A stretch of DNA of 64,000 nt from Arenicola marina (Eukaryota > Annelida > Polychaeta > Arenicolidae), in the NCBI GenBank assembly GCA_964019135.1, contig OZ025248.1, positions 18,173,574 to 18,237,573 on the forward strand, given 5' to 3'. The first letter of the stretch is position 1. Every line of letters begins with the position of its first letter. Positions 10,556-22,399 of this stretch are shown here, piece by piece. Under the pieces are notes generated by a model that was given only the letters and a program-made list of their open reading frames with translations, did no database searches and was not told the origin of the DNA. Position numbers and translations under genes: made by a program.

Positions 10556-11086
10556 AGTCAACCGTTAGTCCCTGCCAGTCCGGCACCCCTAGTCAACCGT
10601 TAGTCCCTGCCCCAGTCCAACACCCCCAGTCAACCGTTAGTCCCTGCCCCATTCCAACACTCCTAGTCAGCCGTTAGTCCCTGCCCCAGTCCAACACCCC
10701 CAGTCAACCGTTAGTCCCTGCCCCAGTCTAACACACCAAGTCAACCGTTAGTCCCTGCCCCAGTCCAACACCCCCAGTCAACCGTTAGTCCCTGTCCCAG
10801 TCCAACACCCCCAGTCAACCGTTAGTCCCTGCCCCAGTCCAACACCTCCAGTCATCCGTTAGTCCCTGCCTCAGTCTAGCACCCCCAGTCAACCGTTTGT
10901 CCCTGCCTCAGTCCAACACCCCCAGTCAACCGTTAGCCCCTGACTCAGTCTAACACCCCAGTCAACCATTAATACCTGCCTCAGTCCAACGCCTCTAGTC
11001 ATCCGTTAGCCCCTGCCCCAGTCCAACACCCCAAGTCAACTGTTAGTTCCTGCCCCAGTCCAACAACCCCAGTCAACCTTTTGCCG
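10556..11086 (+). repeat. Module O: 37-bp minisatellite, unit 1
   Basis: About 14 tandem copies with the core AGTCAACCGTTAGTCCCTGC and a period near 37 bases, with scattered substitutions and small indels. The inverted counterpart is at 47862-48368. Unit 2 has a different 16-bp minisatellite at this position. The preceding sequence TTAACGGTTGAAATG (10511-10525) resembles part of the unit on the other strand and may be its seed. Confidence 0.9.
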
Positions 11087-11560
11087 TCTGCCCCTCACGC
11101 ACAGTCCAAACACCCAGACTCACCGCCAACAGTGAAGACATCACTTCCTGTGGGTCGAGGTAGTTATGCCCAGTTACCTTGTTGTTCCTAAAGCGGCGGT
11201 CACAGCCGCTTCCTGCAGCGGTTTGATTATGGACACAGTGCCGTTCATTATGCGCCGTGTGGCAGAGATACACACAGCCACGGATTATGGCGGCCGTTAA
11301 CGCCACGTAGACATACCGCCCTGAAATAGGCCTGGGTACACGGTGGCCATTATTCATTAGACTGTGCTGGCCTGGTGCTATTCGGGGAGAGGCAGAAGGG
11401 TGTACATTCCTGATGCACTCTTTGCACTTATTCAAACCTCTGTGTATACCACAGGCAGCTTGACTCGGACAGGGCCTACTGCCAATACCTGTCTCGGGAA
11501 TGACGTTAGGCGGCGATGAACCACAACCTGCGTTGTTTCTAACAAGCTTGTGACGAACGA
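11087..11560 (+). repeat. Module P, unit 1
   Basis: Matches the reverse of 47400-47830 closely and 30770-30975 with a large internal deletion. Landmarks are CACCGCCAACAGTGAAGACA, GTTAACGCCACGTAGACATA and TCTCGGGAATGACGTTAGGC. Open frames crossing it are continuations of frames from the neighbouring minisatellite. Confidence 0.75.
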
Positions 11561-11825
11561 TCCGCTTGTGTCGGATGTGTCGGATATCTCGCATGTCCCG
11601 GATGTCGCCGTGACATGTCCCAGATGTCCCGGATGTCTCGGGTACGTCAGATATCCCAGAAGTCCCAGATGTCCCGGATGTCCCGGATGTTTGGGATGTT
11701 CCGGATATTCGGAATGTCCCGAGTGTTCCGGATCTTTCGCGTGCTTTAGATGTTCTGGACGTTCCGGATCTGCGTGGCTCGCGGATGTCGCAGATGTCCC
11801 AGATTTTCGCGGTTTTTCGGGTGGA
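11560..11825 (+). repeat. Module Q: degenerate 9-bp repeat, unit 1
   Basis: A tract of variants of GATGTCCCG (for example GATGTCCCGGATGTCCCG at 11667-11690). Counterparts are at 30975-31130 and, in reverse, 46890-47345, where the tract is longest. The multiple-of-three period opens frames on both strands. I see no sign that any is a gene. Confidence 0.8.
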
Positions 11826-11826
11826 T

Positions 11827-12690
11827 TCGATGGACGGACAAAGGAACAGGATTACTGCAGGGGGGAGATGGACGGACAAAGGAACAGGAATACTGCAGTG
11901 GGAAGATGGACGGACAAAGGAACAGGAATACTGCAGGGGGGAGATGGACGGACAAAGGAACAGGAATACTGCAGGGGGGAGATGGACGGACAAAGGAACA
12001 GCATTACTGCAGGGGGGAGATGGACCGACAAAGGAACAGGAATACTGCAGTGGGAAGAAGAAGGGACAAAGGAACAGGAATACTGCAGGGGGGAGATGGA
12101 CGGACAAAGGAACAGCAATACTGCAGGGGGGAGATGGACGGACAAAGGAACAGGAATACTGCAGGGGGGAGATGGACGGACAAAGGAACAGGAATACTGC
12201 AGGGGGGAGATGGACGGACAAAGGAACAGGAATACTGCAGGGGGAAGATGGACGGACAAAGGAACAGGAATACTGCAAGGGGGAGATGGACGGACAAAGA
12301 AACAGGAATGGTGCAGGGGGAGATGGACGGACACAGGAACAGCAATACTGCAGGGGGGAGATGGACGGACAAAGGAACAGCAATACTGCAGGGAGGAGAT
12401 GGACGGACAAAGGAACAGCAATACTGCAGGGGGGAGATGGACGGACAAAGGAACAGGAATACTGCAGGGGGGAGATGGACGGACAAAGGAACAGGAATAC
12501 TGCAGGGGGGAGATGGACGGACAAAGGAACAGGAATACTGCAGGGGGAAGATGGACGGACAAAGGAACAGGAATACTGCAGGGGGGGGGATGGACGGACA
12601 AAGGAACAGGAATACTGCAGGGGGGAGATGGACGGACAAAGGAACAGGAATACTGCAGTGGGATATGGACAGACAAAGAAACAGGAAGTG
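11827..12690 (+). repeat. Module R: 38-bp minisatellite, unit 1
   Basis: About 22 copies with the core GGACGGACAAAGGAACAGGA and a 38-base period, very homogeneous, so recently expanded or homogenised. Because 38 is not a multiple of three but no stop occurs in any phase, long frames (up to 483 codons) run through on both strands. They are by-products. The inverted unit has no copies. Unit 3's edge has a diverged array at 31150-31735. Confidence 0.9.
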
Positions 12691-12850
12691 TGCAGAAAGA
12701 GGTTGAATACAGAACACGGTGTTGGGTGGCAGACGCGGTAAACGGAAAAGGGGATCTAAAAAATTGTATCCACACAGGAGCTTTAAGGTTACGACGTGCA
12801 TGGAGAGAAGCAAAAGACGCATTGACGGGTAGAGATAACTTTAGATGTAG
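12690..12850 (+). repeat. Link between modules R and A, unit 1 to 2
   Basis: A non-tandem stretch matching the reverse of 46735-46890 (landmark GGTGGCAGACGCGGTAAACG). Its presence in the inverted copy shows that R and A are truly adjacent in the ancestral unit, so the macro-unit is tandem. Confidence 0.7.
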
Positions 12851-15560
12851 CGGCAGTCACACAACCTGATGGCTTCCTTATTTGGACTGTTTCACTCGCC
12901 GCTACCCTGGGGTGCCCTACCCTGCATTATCCTGTTCTGCCCTGCCACACGCTCCCGTATCTCGCCCCCCCCCCCCCCGCCTGCCCACCCAAACCCCGTT
13001 GCCTTAACCTGCCTCGCCCTATCTGTGCCTCAGGTTTATCGACTCCCTGACAGATTCTCAACACACGTGCCCCGACTTGGCGTTCTGTGGGGGCATGGGG
13101 GTGATGGTGTAGAGGTTGGGCCGTTTTCTCAGCGATGCGGTGTGTACCGAGGGAACGTGTCAGTGTCAAGGGGCAACTAGAGACTGACATCCCCTGCCAT
13201 GCCTGCGGCACTCATATCCTGGTTTGGGGGACAGGCTCTACGATGGCGGCATATGCCGAAGGAGACGGCGCAATTAAAAACCCCAATGCTGGTAAATGTT
13301 GGATTTATGTAGGTAATAACCGAGAGAAGGGGTTCGCGCCGCGCGAGGAATAACAACCACAAGCCCTCTTAGGCACCCACCTTCCCCAGTCCAGCTCGAT
13401 TCTAGCTAAGGGACATCTAAGCCAGCATCCGTTTTTCTTCTTCATCTTTGCCCGTTGAAGCCACTACATCAATGCAAAGAAAGGAGTCTTGAGTCCCTGT
13501 CGATGTCGCCGTGATGTGTCACCGTCAGTTCTTATTTCATGGGACAAGTATGTAATTAAGCCCCGTGTCGAGTCGGCCATCAGCGTTTTACCTCCGGGAC
13601 ATTCGTGACGTGATATCCAACACGAGTTTTGCGAGTCGCGGCGGCCGCATGTGGAGGACCAGGCTGGCCTCGTACTCATCTCAACATGTGTGTTTGCAAG
13701 GACTGGAAAAGTACATTTGGCCGTAAATTTATTGTCGTCATGGCAACGATCATCCTGTTGTCAAATTGACCAAATCAACAGTTTTTTTTTATTTGCAAAT
13801 GTGTTTACTAAGGCATAGTTTTTGTTTATTTATCCAGGCTGACAGATTCATCAACAATCAGAATAATGATAATAATCAGAATCGGCCTCGCGCCATCAAC
13901 AGTAGTTCCCTTGATTACCGCCAACAGTAATGGCGCCACACGTCTCGCTACAGAGTAATGCTCCCGCTGAAGAGTGCCAAGTACCAGATAGCATGAGTCA
14001 GACACCTTCGCCTGAATCCGTCCATACATCATCATTCAAGCTGACGTAACGATGGGGCCCGGGGCAGGGCCACAGTATCTCGATTATCACCTGATCAAGC
14101 CGCGTGGACTGTGTGCGTGATTTCACGCGACTACTAACGAGAATTATGGTCTTAATGGTTCTCGTCGAGCGATGTTTATTAGATTAATTTTTATATCCGG
14201 TGTTCCAGGCAACTAACGACTTCGAGTGCGGTTCTTAATAGCACACGCGTTAGCAAGACTGATTCTGGAAGGATAAGGCACCGTGAGCAGGCTTAATGAC
14301 TACATTATGTTTCAAGGGAGCGCTTTGCAAGCCACCTACATGAGTTTTAGTTAGCCCTCTTGGGCAAGTAAATGACTGTATATTATCCCTGTAAATAATG
14401 TTCTGACTGGTACTGATACTTATATGTTCTCGCACATTTCTTGATTTCCTTCTTGTGGGCGATATATTTGATTTCCCGCCCTTTTCCGGTCGATCGTCTG
14501 CCCGATGACCTCACACAGCCGCGTACGTCGCTTGCCGGCCAATTAACTAAAGAATTACACACCTCTTCCTAGGCATCCCTTTCTGTGTTTTACTAGCCTC
14601 CAGACGGGTAAACGGCTACTGTTACGTCACATCAGGTGGCACAGTTGAAAACTGGGTGTAGTTGCCGACTGAGGCACAATAATGGAGGAATGAACGTGGT
14701 GTTCGGGGCGTTACTCCCAAAACGTTGATGGGAGCGTTTGTGATTGTTGAGCTGTGATGATTCCTTGTAACAAACTAGTGGCGCGTTAATGACGAACTGT
14801 CATAGAAGATGATTGATTAGAGGGCGCTGGAACGCGTGTTTATAGTTCAGGAGTTCACAATTTGATTTACAGTTTACAATATGAACCCAAGCGTGTTTTA
14901 TATCCGCATTTTGGACGGTAGGGAAAAGCGTTTTCGTAAATAAAGGTCGTGAAATACGCACAAAAACGGAAGATATACAAGTAGGGCATATCCCACGCGA
15001 TGCTTAGCTATGACGCCAATAAAGTAATATATACAAGTTTGTCATGTCCTATGGGATGCTTAGCTGTAACAGAAATAGAGGAATCGTTATTAGTCACTAA
15101 TAATTGATGTGCTGGCGTCTGAAGAAAGGTCGCTGGGAGTAGTCTGGTGTCTTTAAAAGCAAAGCATCATTATCTGACAAGGATAAGCAAATTATTTGCA
15201 TTGTGCCGGTTGAGCCTAATTAATCACATGACCCGTTGTTGGCAGTCGTACAACCCGCCATAGGAAGTAAAGTACCACCATAGCCCAACGTTATTATAAA
15301 GATGCACCCAGTTTGAATTAAATATGTTGTTGGAATTTCTGATGAGTTAAGCTGCATGATTGGTCAGAATGTTAATCATTGAATGTATCATCCGAGTTTT
15401 ATTCTATTTGGTCAAAAACATTTGTTCTGAATCCCACACGAAACACTCTAAACAAAGGTTGTGGGGTGAATTCTGGTTGATCAACAGTGGAAATGACCAG
15501 CGCGGTGTGTGTCCTGAACTTATACCATAGCCATATCAAACGCTAAACAATGTAAGTCAT
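12851..15560 (+). repeat. Macro-unit module A, copy 2
   Basis: Near-complete second copy of 1-2640, starting at CACACAACCTGATGGCTTCC. It shares landmarks throughout, including the 240-bp repeat near 14455-14600. Differences are small indels plus an extra short duplication near 14990-15060, where a CATGTCCTATGGGATGCTTA-like stretch occurs twice. It shows that the array repeats with a spacing of about 12.85 kb here. Confidence 0.85.
14455..14640 (+). repeat. Dispersed 240-bp repeat, copy 2
   Basis: Contains TTTCCCGCCCTTTTCCGGTC, then CGTACGTCGCTTGCC, then GGCATCCCTTTCTGTGTTTT, and ends near GTTACGTCACATCAGGTGGC. This copy is longer than copy 1 and matches the whole inverted copy at 44518-44720. 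Confidence 0.65.
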
Positions 15561-15599
15561 GTTCGGATATCGACACCAGCGTGTTTATATCAGTCTGAG

Positions 15600-16130
15600 T
15601 CAGGGCGGAAGCTCCTGGGGTTCATCCAAAGCAAAACTAGATGACCAACAAGAGGCGTAGGAAGATGGATGGCCCTTTTAGCATCGAATTTAATCCAACA
15701 CGCACCATAACAATGGTCTCATTTTTATGAATATCCTTATTGATAACCGTGGTACATCTTTCTGTGTCCGTTGCTGTCCATATCGAACGTGAGATTATGG
15801 CAGGGAGACCACCTTTATGCGTGTTTTACGATACTCAGTCCGTTTCCACTCAGGCATCCACATCCTCCGTAAGGCTGAAAAACGAGACGATGATGTCACA
15901 ATGACAGGCCATGTAACACGTTCTGAAGGATCAGCTACACGGCACATGTGAAATTGGTTCTTTGTCGATAGCTGGTTCTCTGTCGGCGCAAGAAAACAAA
16001 ACGTCTAAGGATGGGATTAGTCTTTTTCTTTGCTTATCCCTCATTTCCTTCACGTTTATACCACGTTCCATCATTCAGGTTTCTCGGGCGTGAAATGCAG
16101 GTGACAATGCCTTAAGCCCCCTGGCGAGGC
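15600..16130 (+). repeat. Module B (left arm), unit 2
   Basis: Matches 2650-3200 and the reverse complement of 20380-20880. The CRE site is altered to TGATGTCA here (near 15892). The pairing arm lies about 4.3 kb away, with C to F between. Confidence 0.75.
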
Positions 16131-16840
16131 AATCTACCTTCAGCGGATGTTCCTTCCAAATGACTGACGGCCCCCTTGCTCCGATCCGCGGGATGCGTCT
16201 TTTGTAATGTGACGAATATTTATATCGTCGGAGGGGCGAGATAGTATCTGTGATGGGGCCAACACGAAGAAATATCGACTGTCAGTAAACCTAGGCCAGC
16301 ATGGCCGAGAAGGGGAGAAAAACTCCACAACCCAATTGTATCACGTTACATTCGCCGTGGAACAGGTAATTACCGCCAGTTGCCAGGCTATAGCAGACGC
16401 TGGGACGTGTCTTAACCGGCTGGCAAGACCTGACACACGGATCTCTCCAGACACATTGGGGCACTAACATCACGTTGACCATACCATGGCTGTTTCAATT
16501 CTGTTAGAAAGATCTACAATCGCTTTAAGGGCGCCTCACCGAGCATCATACTATTATCGTCAGTTGCTACTTAGGCGTCATTTTTTTCTTTCATGCTTTT
16601 ATATAATTAGTATAGGCAAGAAAGAAAAACAGGTTTGAGTTTTTCGGAATATGTGTGAGACGGCGGTCGCCCATCATATGCATTATTCTGCGTACTCCCT
16701 CGTGGATTCTCTCCCCTTCAAGGTAATTGTATATTCCCTAGACACACAACACACTTCAACACAAATGTCCCATCAGGTCTCGCAATATTTAAAACTGAAT
16801 ACTGTTTTCGAGACACGTCACTTAAAAGAACCCTAAAACA
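16130..16840 (+). repeat. Modules C and D, unit 2
   Basis: Counterpart of 3200-3780 and 32370-33200. Landmarks are CTACCTTCAGCGGATGTTCC, ACATTGGGGCACTAACATCA and ATGTCCCATCAGGTCTCGCA. Module D has an internal deletion relative to unit 3 (the stretch around GTAGTAGGAAGGCAATACTC is absent). Confidence 0.7.
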
Positions 16841-17580
16841 GAGGTTCAGATTTTGGGGTCGGGATGGAGGGGGGGGTAAACTGATTCAATACCCGTACAC
16901 ATTCTACCAGTTGTAACCTATCTTGATCCGCGGCCGGAAGTGAATAGTGTGGTGATCTAATATCCATCAATAAGAAAATATGGCATGGTATATGGAGATA
17001 TATTAGTTTGAAGCGTCAGAATCACATATGTTTATATCATTTTGTGCGTTCACACCTTCGAGAATAAAAGAACGTTTGGTGCGGACCTTTTTCAAATTTC
17101 GAATCACCTAAAACCTTGTTCAAAACAGTCGGCAAAATGGCATATACTATGAATTATGGAATAATGCAATCTGGTACATACGCTTCATCTAATTGGTTGA
17201 TTTTTCTCGTTATTCTGTGCGAAAACTTTACTTTTTTCTACGAGTTGATGGAGTTTTGCTATGCTAATTGGATTTATCATTTTACATCGATTGCTAATTT
17301 AACCTTTAAAACTGTCAAATTCCTATCGTACAGAAAGGCGTTAGTTATCTTTTGCACCATCCCGTAGAAGACGGATTGTATACTCCGAAACTAGTAACTG
17401 GTAACGCAGCCGGTAAATAATCGTGAGAATTTCCGAATATTGACTGACACGAAGGCGTAGAAACAAAATGTATAGCTAGGATATATAAATGACAGAAAAC
17501 AGTTACACTCAGCAGGTGTCCATTGCAACAATGATGAGGGCCAGTCTGCGGTAAAAACCCAAGACAGGATGACAAACAAT
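16840..17580 (+). repeat. Module E, first part, unit 2
   Basis: Matches 33240-34660 in segments and the reverse of about 56830-57200. A landmark is AAAGAACGTTTGGTGCGGAC near 17067. AT-rich, and no conserved frame. Confidence 0.65.
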
Positions 17581-18380
17581 TAAGGTAGATGCACAGAATA
17601 CATTCTTTTCAAACAATTCTTTTCAACTTATAGTTATGAGTATCCAAAATCATCAAATATAATAAAGCCTACTACCTACTTTTCTGTAAAGTTTACTTTA
17701 AGTAGGCAACGGGTCACATTGATAATGGCTGTCATTCAAGAACGTTGAAATTCCGACACGAAAGATGTAACAGAAAACAACCGACTCATTCAACATCAAT
17801 ACAAAATTGTGTGCAACATGCTTGCTCTGCGCATGTTAAGATAAAAAGAAGAAATATATAAGCCTTCTACCTCGTTTTTTTGCAAAATGAATATGAACAT
17901 GGAAATTGTGTTGCTAATTCATGCGAGTCGGAATGTGAGCAATAACTGATTGATGGCAAATTAAGGTAAAATGCTACTTGCGAAAACGTTGAAAAACATT
18001 TGTACAATTTTCGTCCGATACATAAATAACGCAATAATAAAACAGAATTCAGGCTACGTTTTACAAAAGGGGAGGTAAGCTTAAAAGCCTCCCGCTCCCC
18101 TACTATGCTTTAACATGACAACCGGATTTTCATCTCTTTTTGATTATATTGAATAATAAGAAGCAAGGAGTACTTTGTTATATGCTTACAATAATATTGA
18201 TAGCTTTCCAGGCTAGCTTTTCTGTAATGCAAACTTGAACTGTACCAACAAAACTACCAATGGAAACTCGCATTGTCACTTTGAAAATCTTTACTTTACA
18301 TTATTTGATGTTATGTACATTGAATTAATATGGAGATGCTCGCAAGGTCGAGAAACGATCACAAATAAATAGAATGCTCT
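17580..18380. other. AT-rich stretch private to unit 2
   Basis: About 800 bases with no counterpart that I could find in other units. Two similar sub-stretches, AAGCCTACTACCTACTTTTC (17667) and AAGCCTTCTACCTCGTTTTT (17861), hint at a short internal repeat, but I saw no terminal repeats or coding motif. It may be an unclassified insertion. Confidence 0.35.
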
Positions 18381-18469
18381 AAATGGCGCCACGGTGATCC
18401 CGTGCAATACCCTTAATATGAACTATGACCGTCTTGTATCATATGTTTAATTATAGTGGCACACCTTCC

Positions 18470-18720
18470 TTATGAGCTACTCGATGTCCCGCCCTTTTTC
18501 CCGCCGATCGTCTGCTCGAGGAACCCAAACAGCCACATGCGGCGCATGTTTCTCCAAAGACATAAAATACCGGAAGCGAATGGCACACATCTTGGCGGAC
18601 ATTCGGCCTCCGTATTTTACAAGCCCCAATACGGGAAAGCGGACTTTACGTCACGACAGGTGGAGGAAGCACTTCCCCTGTTCCCGATCCCCGTCGTCTT
18701 CAGGTCCATTTACCCCTTAA
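18470..18720 (+). repeat. Dispersed 240-bp repeat, copy 3 (in module E)
   Basis: A diverged relative of the module A copies. It has TCCCGCCCTTTTTCCCGCCG, then CAAAGACATAAAATACCGGA, then AATGGCACACATCTTGG, and ends with TTTACGTCACGACAGGTGG. It lies at a different place in the macro-unit from copies 1 and 2, so the family is dispersed. Confidence 0.65.
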
Positions 18721-18849
18721 ATAGTCGACAGTATCTGTCTAAATAGCGGGACCTTGTTTTCGGAAAAATCATCGATCGAACCTTTGCGTCTCTTCCAAAG
18801 TGAGTTGGAATGAAAAAGTAACAAACTTGAGGCAGGATGGTGCACTAAA

Positions 18850-19049
18850 AGGACGAAACAAAGGGCATTAACCAGGCTTTACAGCCGGCTTGAAATCTTC
18901 ATAAACCGAATGAATGCTGCATTGCCGCATTTGGAAGCTGTGATCACTGACAATGGAAATGACTGGTTGATGGTGATTTATAACGCAATAATGATTACTT
19001 ATGGGACACCGCAGACACGTTATATATATTTTATCGACCATTGTTTCAC
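18850..19049 (+). pseudogene. Frame shared by module E copies (possible old exon)
   Basis: A frame reading ...RLEIFINRMNAALPHLEAVI... stays open for about 65 codons to a stop near 19047. Unit 3 (34740-34936) keeps the same frame with about as many amino-acid-changing as silent differences, which argues against strong selection. The inverted copy is interrupted. The diverged copy near 59880-60060 (minus) is open for about 60 codons in the matching frame. No domain is recognised. Confidence 0.2.
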
Positions 19050-19299
19050 CGCAAATTGTTGAGATGGCCATTGCGTCAGAAAATGAGCCAAAGACAGCAA
19101 AGGAGCCACGTCCAAGTGCAGCAGACACTCACACGGGGATGTCTAAAATAGGTTTATCAGTCGTGACACATGAACATCCCAAGGGGGGATGTTTAGTAGT
19201 TTGTTAACTTGTAAAGGGCCATCAGTTCACACCATCAAATTACTTGATCCAAGCATGCGCCAATGGTATCGTGTTCGTTCTTGCTCTAATTCTATAAAA

Positions 19300-20380
19300 T
19301 AAGCTCCTCTGACATGAATCCATGGCAACGTTTGCGAGAACTGAGGATTGTGTCCTCTCATTGGGCTAATTCCCACATCTCCGTTGGTTAGTTAGGACTG
19401 TCTGCTTTTAGTCGTGTGGAGATTAAGAAGGAATTAAGAACACTCAGATTGGACACAGTTCCCGGCGTTTACGCGATGGCTTTCAGGTTTCTACTAGTGA
19501 ACTTTTTTCAAGTCTTCGAAAACCGTGCCTGCTGTGCATCGTGATTTATGCCGCCATCTTGAGCGGGATATTTGGTTATCATCATCATCATTTATTTCGA
19601 CAAGGAATCAATACAATACAATAAAGCATACAACAGGAAAAAAAAATAAAAAAAAAATCCCTGGTCAAGGAGACCACCATTATGACAGAGTCGCTGGCAT
19701 GGTGGCCACCTCAACGAAAAAAACACACACACACATAAAAAATTAAAAAAACACACACAGAAAAAAAAACAGCGGAGGACAAGACTCTATAAAGACAAAT
19801 TAACAAAGTTAACAATTACTGAAATACACCATTATATTTCGATAGTACAAATATGAAATAAGAATAATTTTGGGGGGGACTAGATAAAACGTAATTCTTT
19901 TTGGCAGACATAACAATGGACTTTAAAACAGTCAAAACAGTACCTATCAAGAAGTCTTTTTTTAATATAGGTTGAGTATCCCGCTATTGAATGGGTAAAT
20001 ATCTTCGTTAAAGTCTCTTTTGGAGTTTGGTTTATTAAATTGGTTAAGTAATAGCAGATGCAGTTTTTCGGCAAATTTGTTCTTGGTTCTGGGCATAATT
20101 ATATTTTGCTTACGTCTGGTGTTATGCTCATGTCGGTCCAATATACGGGGAGTTACCATATTGCAAGTCAATATGGTCAAGAGTAAGAATGTCCGTGGAA
20201 ACGCTTCATGTTGACGCTGTTACACCCACGCCCAAATGTACCTTTGTGTTGTCAGCTTGGCCTTTCTCAGGCCTACCCGGAATCGTTCTCCAGATCGATG
20301 TTTCGTTCTAATTATATCACAACGTTTACTTCACTGGGCATTAACCTCATATTAAATATGTAGCATAGTACAAGAACACG
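19300..20380 (+). repeat. Module F, unit 2 (interrupted by a LINE end)
   Basis: Counterpart of 4600-5040. Host sequence runs to about 19580, is interrupted, and resumes near 20152 at GTTACCATATTGCAAGTC. It then continues to the right arm at about 20380. Confidence 0.7.
19580..20151 (-). mobile_element. LINE 3' end (CR1/L2-like), truncated
   Basis: A non-LTR 3' end on the minus strand. On the element strand it finishes with AATAAATGATGATGATGAT, the short-repeat tail typical of CR1/L2-type LINEs, after GATTCCTTGTCGAAATAAAT. The rightmost part encodes a tail reading EHNTRRKQNIIMPRTKNKFA, like the C-terminus of such ORF2 proteins. Flanks GGTTATC and GTTACC give a short possible target duplication of a site intact in unit 1. 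Internal A-rich and CA-repeat stretches lie at 19640-19770. Confidence 0.7.
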
Positions 20381-20880
20381 TCCTCCAGGGCGGGTTTGTC
20401 ACCCACGTTTCATGCCCGATAAAAACTCGAATCTATGACGAAGCGTGTTATCAGCATTAAGGACATGAGGTGTAGAGAAGAAACAGATAAAACACATCCC
20501 TTAGACGTTTTGTTTTCTTGCGGCAAACGACAAGGACCCAATTTCACACGTGCCGGATAGCTGATTCATCAGAACGTGTCTCGTGGCCTGTCATTGTGAC
20601 GTCATCGTCTCCTCGTTCAGCCTTACTGAGGGCGTGGGTACCGGAGTATGAACGGATTGTGCATCGTAAAAAACCCATAAAGGCCGTCTCTCCGCTATAA
20701 TCTCACGTTTGATATGGACAGCAACGGACACGGAAGATGTAGCACGGTTATCAATAAGGATATTCATAAAAATTAGACTATTGTTACTGTGCGTGTGAAA
20801 ATAAAATCGATGCTAGAAGGGCCATCCGTCTTTCTTCGCCTCCTCTCTGTCTCCCACTTATATTTCAGCCTGATCCAGGC
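20380..20880 (+). repeat. Module G (right arm), unit 2
   Basis: The full right arm, reverse complement of module B, and the best reference for the arm because no insertion breaks it. It carries perfect TGACGTCA at 20597-20604 and CACGTGCC just inside, mirrored in module B as GGCACATG/GGCACGTG. Confidence 0.8.
20597..20604. promoter_or_regulatory. Perfect CRE palindrome in right arm, unit 2
   Basis: TGACGTCA in the context CATTGTGACGTCATCGTC, as in units 1 and 3. Match only, with no evidence of activity. Confidence 0.35.
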
Positions 20881-21062
20881 AATGTCATCCAAACGGAAGC
20901 CTTGGGTGAACGCACTGGGAAGCAGGATGTCACCAACGTTAAGTCCGTGATTTATAGTTCAGCTTTGTGGTCTGACAAATACGAGAGAGGCACCAGGCCC
21001 TTTATTCCATCTCATGTGGTTATTAAAACTTATACTCAGGCAACGGTTGAATGAGTGGAGTG
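20880..21062 (+). repeat. Module H, unit 2, part before the LTR element
   Basis: Counterpart of 7560-7750. It ends at GAGTGGAGTG, where the LTR element entered. Module H resumes at 26061. Confidence 0.75.
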
Positions 21063-21182
21063 TGTAGTATCCCGAGTTATCGGTTTCTTTCAAGAGACTA
21101 ATTATCGGGTACAATCCGGGCGATAATAAAGTGTTTTTACAGTAGAATCTGAGAAGCGTGGTTTATATCAGAAGACACTTCA
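21063..21182 (+). repeat. 5' LTR of the Ty3/gypsy element
   Basis: Runs from TGTAGTATCCCGAG to AGACACTTCA. It contains AATAAAGTG, a plausible polyadenylation signal. By eye it is identical to the 3' LTR. The sequence after it, TTGGCGACGAGGAT, is where the tRNA primer site is expected. Confidence 0.9.
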
Positions 21183-21379
21183 TTGGCGACGAGGATAAAA
21201 ACAACTAGACAAGCAAGCTTTAGATGCTGTCACAGTCGGTCCTGATACTGTACAGATAAGTGTCAAATAGCAGAAAGAGACTAAACTCGCAGAACTTTCC
21301 CAAAAGATCTTTCCTATTCTTATGGAGAAACACATCCTACTATTGAGAGGGCAGGCAAATATATTTCAAGAAAGATGGG

Positions 21380-22250
21380 GTGTTTTCCCAAAACGAGTTA
21401 TCTCAGCCCAGTGAAAATTCTCACAATGCCGGTGGACCAGCCTGAACCTGTTGCTGTAACTGTGGTGCTTGAAACAAGAGCATTGAGAACACAACCCTTT
21501 TCACCCGATGACAACCAAATCTCCACGGGAAAGAAGTGGGAAGAATGTTTAGAAGGCATTGAAAGGGAATTTCGATACTTCAGAATCACAGAGCCTATTG
21601 ACAGGAAGGATGCCCTTATTATCTTCGGTGGCACAGAACTGGCCAGATTAGAGAAAAGTCTACCAGACCCAGCCGGAGATGATCTTGATGAATATGTGAA
21701 GCTGCGAGAGAAATTAAATGATACTTCACACCGAAGAAGAATAAACACCACGCCAGATATATATTCCTGAAAGCGAAGCAGGAATCAGGAGAATCGATTG
21801 CTGCCTACGCTGCAAGGCTGAGAGAGAAGGCCAAGGGGTGTGAATTCGAAGACAATTGTGAAGACCGCATCCTTGAACACTTGATTCAGACAATCGATAA
21901 CAATGGGTTGATTCAGAGAGCCATAAGCAAGAAATGGACTCTGAACCAGTTCCTAACAGAAGCAGCACAGACCGAGGATATATCTCTACAAATGAGAGAC
22001 ATGAAGACGCATGACAACAGAGAGGTGTCAAAGATTGGGCAATGGCAGAGCCAAGAACAGAAGAAAGGAAGATTCCAGAAGACCAGTTTCCAGAAACCGG
22101 GTCAGAAACTACCACCATGTAGTTATTGTGGGTTAACAGGAGCCCACACCAGAGGACAAGACTGCCCAGCTTATGGAAAGCAGTGTCGATCTTGTGGGAA
22201 ATGGAATCACTTCTCAGCTGTGTGTCAAGCTGAGACATACATGGGCCGTG
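21380..22250 (+). pseudogene. gag region (capsid and nucleocapsid fossil)
   Basis: Reads as a capsid-like region followed by a nucleocapsid with two CCHC zinc knuckles (about 22115-22230), the second containing CRSCGKWNHFSAVC. This paired arrangement is characteristic of Mag-type Ty3/gypsy gag proteins. It belongs to the broken element and is not a host gene. Confidence 0.8.
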
Positions 22251-22399
22251 AGAAGATCTGGGGGAAGCAGCACAGCAAGAAGCAAAGTCAACCGAGAAGG
22301 CACATCAAGAAAACGACAGAGCAAGACAGCACAGCCAGCTCTGATGACGAATTCTTCGAGCAAGCTGTCAATCACCTTAAACAAGTGAGAAAGGTAAGG

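Larger units (their letters stand above)
18380..19300 (+). repeat. Module E, second part, unit 2
   Basis: Matches 34660-35260 and the reverse of 55780-56830. It includes a 240-bp-family copy (18470-18720) and a stretch with a shared open frame (18850-19050). Unit 3 lacks the 240-bp repeat at the equivalent place, so it was either lost there or gained in units 2 and inverted. Confidence 0.7.

Noticed and set aside
10556-11086. CRISPR-like regular repeats
   Set aside because: Units follow each other with no unique spacers, and the genome is clearly eukaryotic. It is a minisatellite.
1-12850. Ribosomal DNA with an intergenic spacer full of minisatellites
   Set aside because: The layout resembles a spacer, but no rRNA-like conserved sequence (18S, 28S, 5.8S or 5S) was seen anywhere.
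11073-12869. Frames up to 483 codons on both strands over the 38-bp array
   Set aside because: They overlap in every frame and translate the tandem unit. The array is absent in the inverted unit, so they are compositional by-products.
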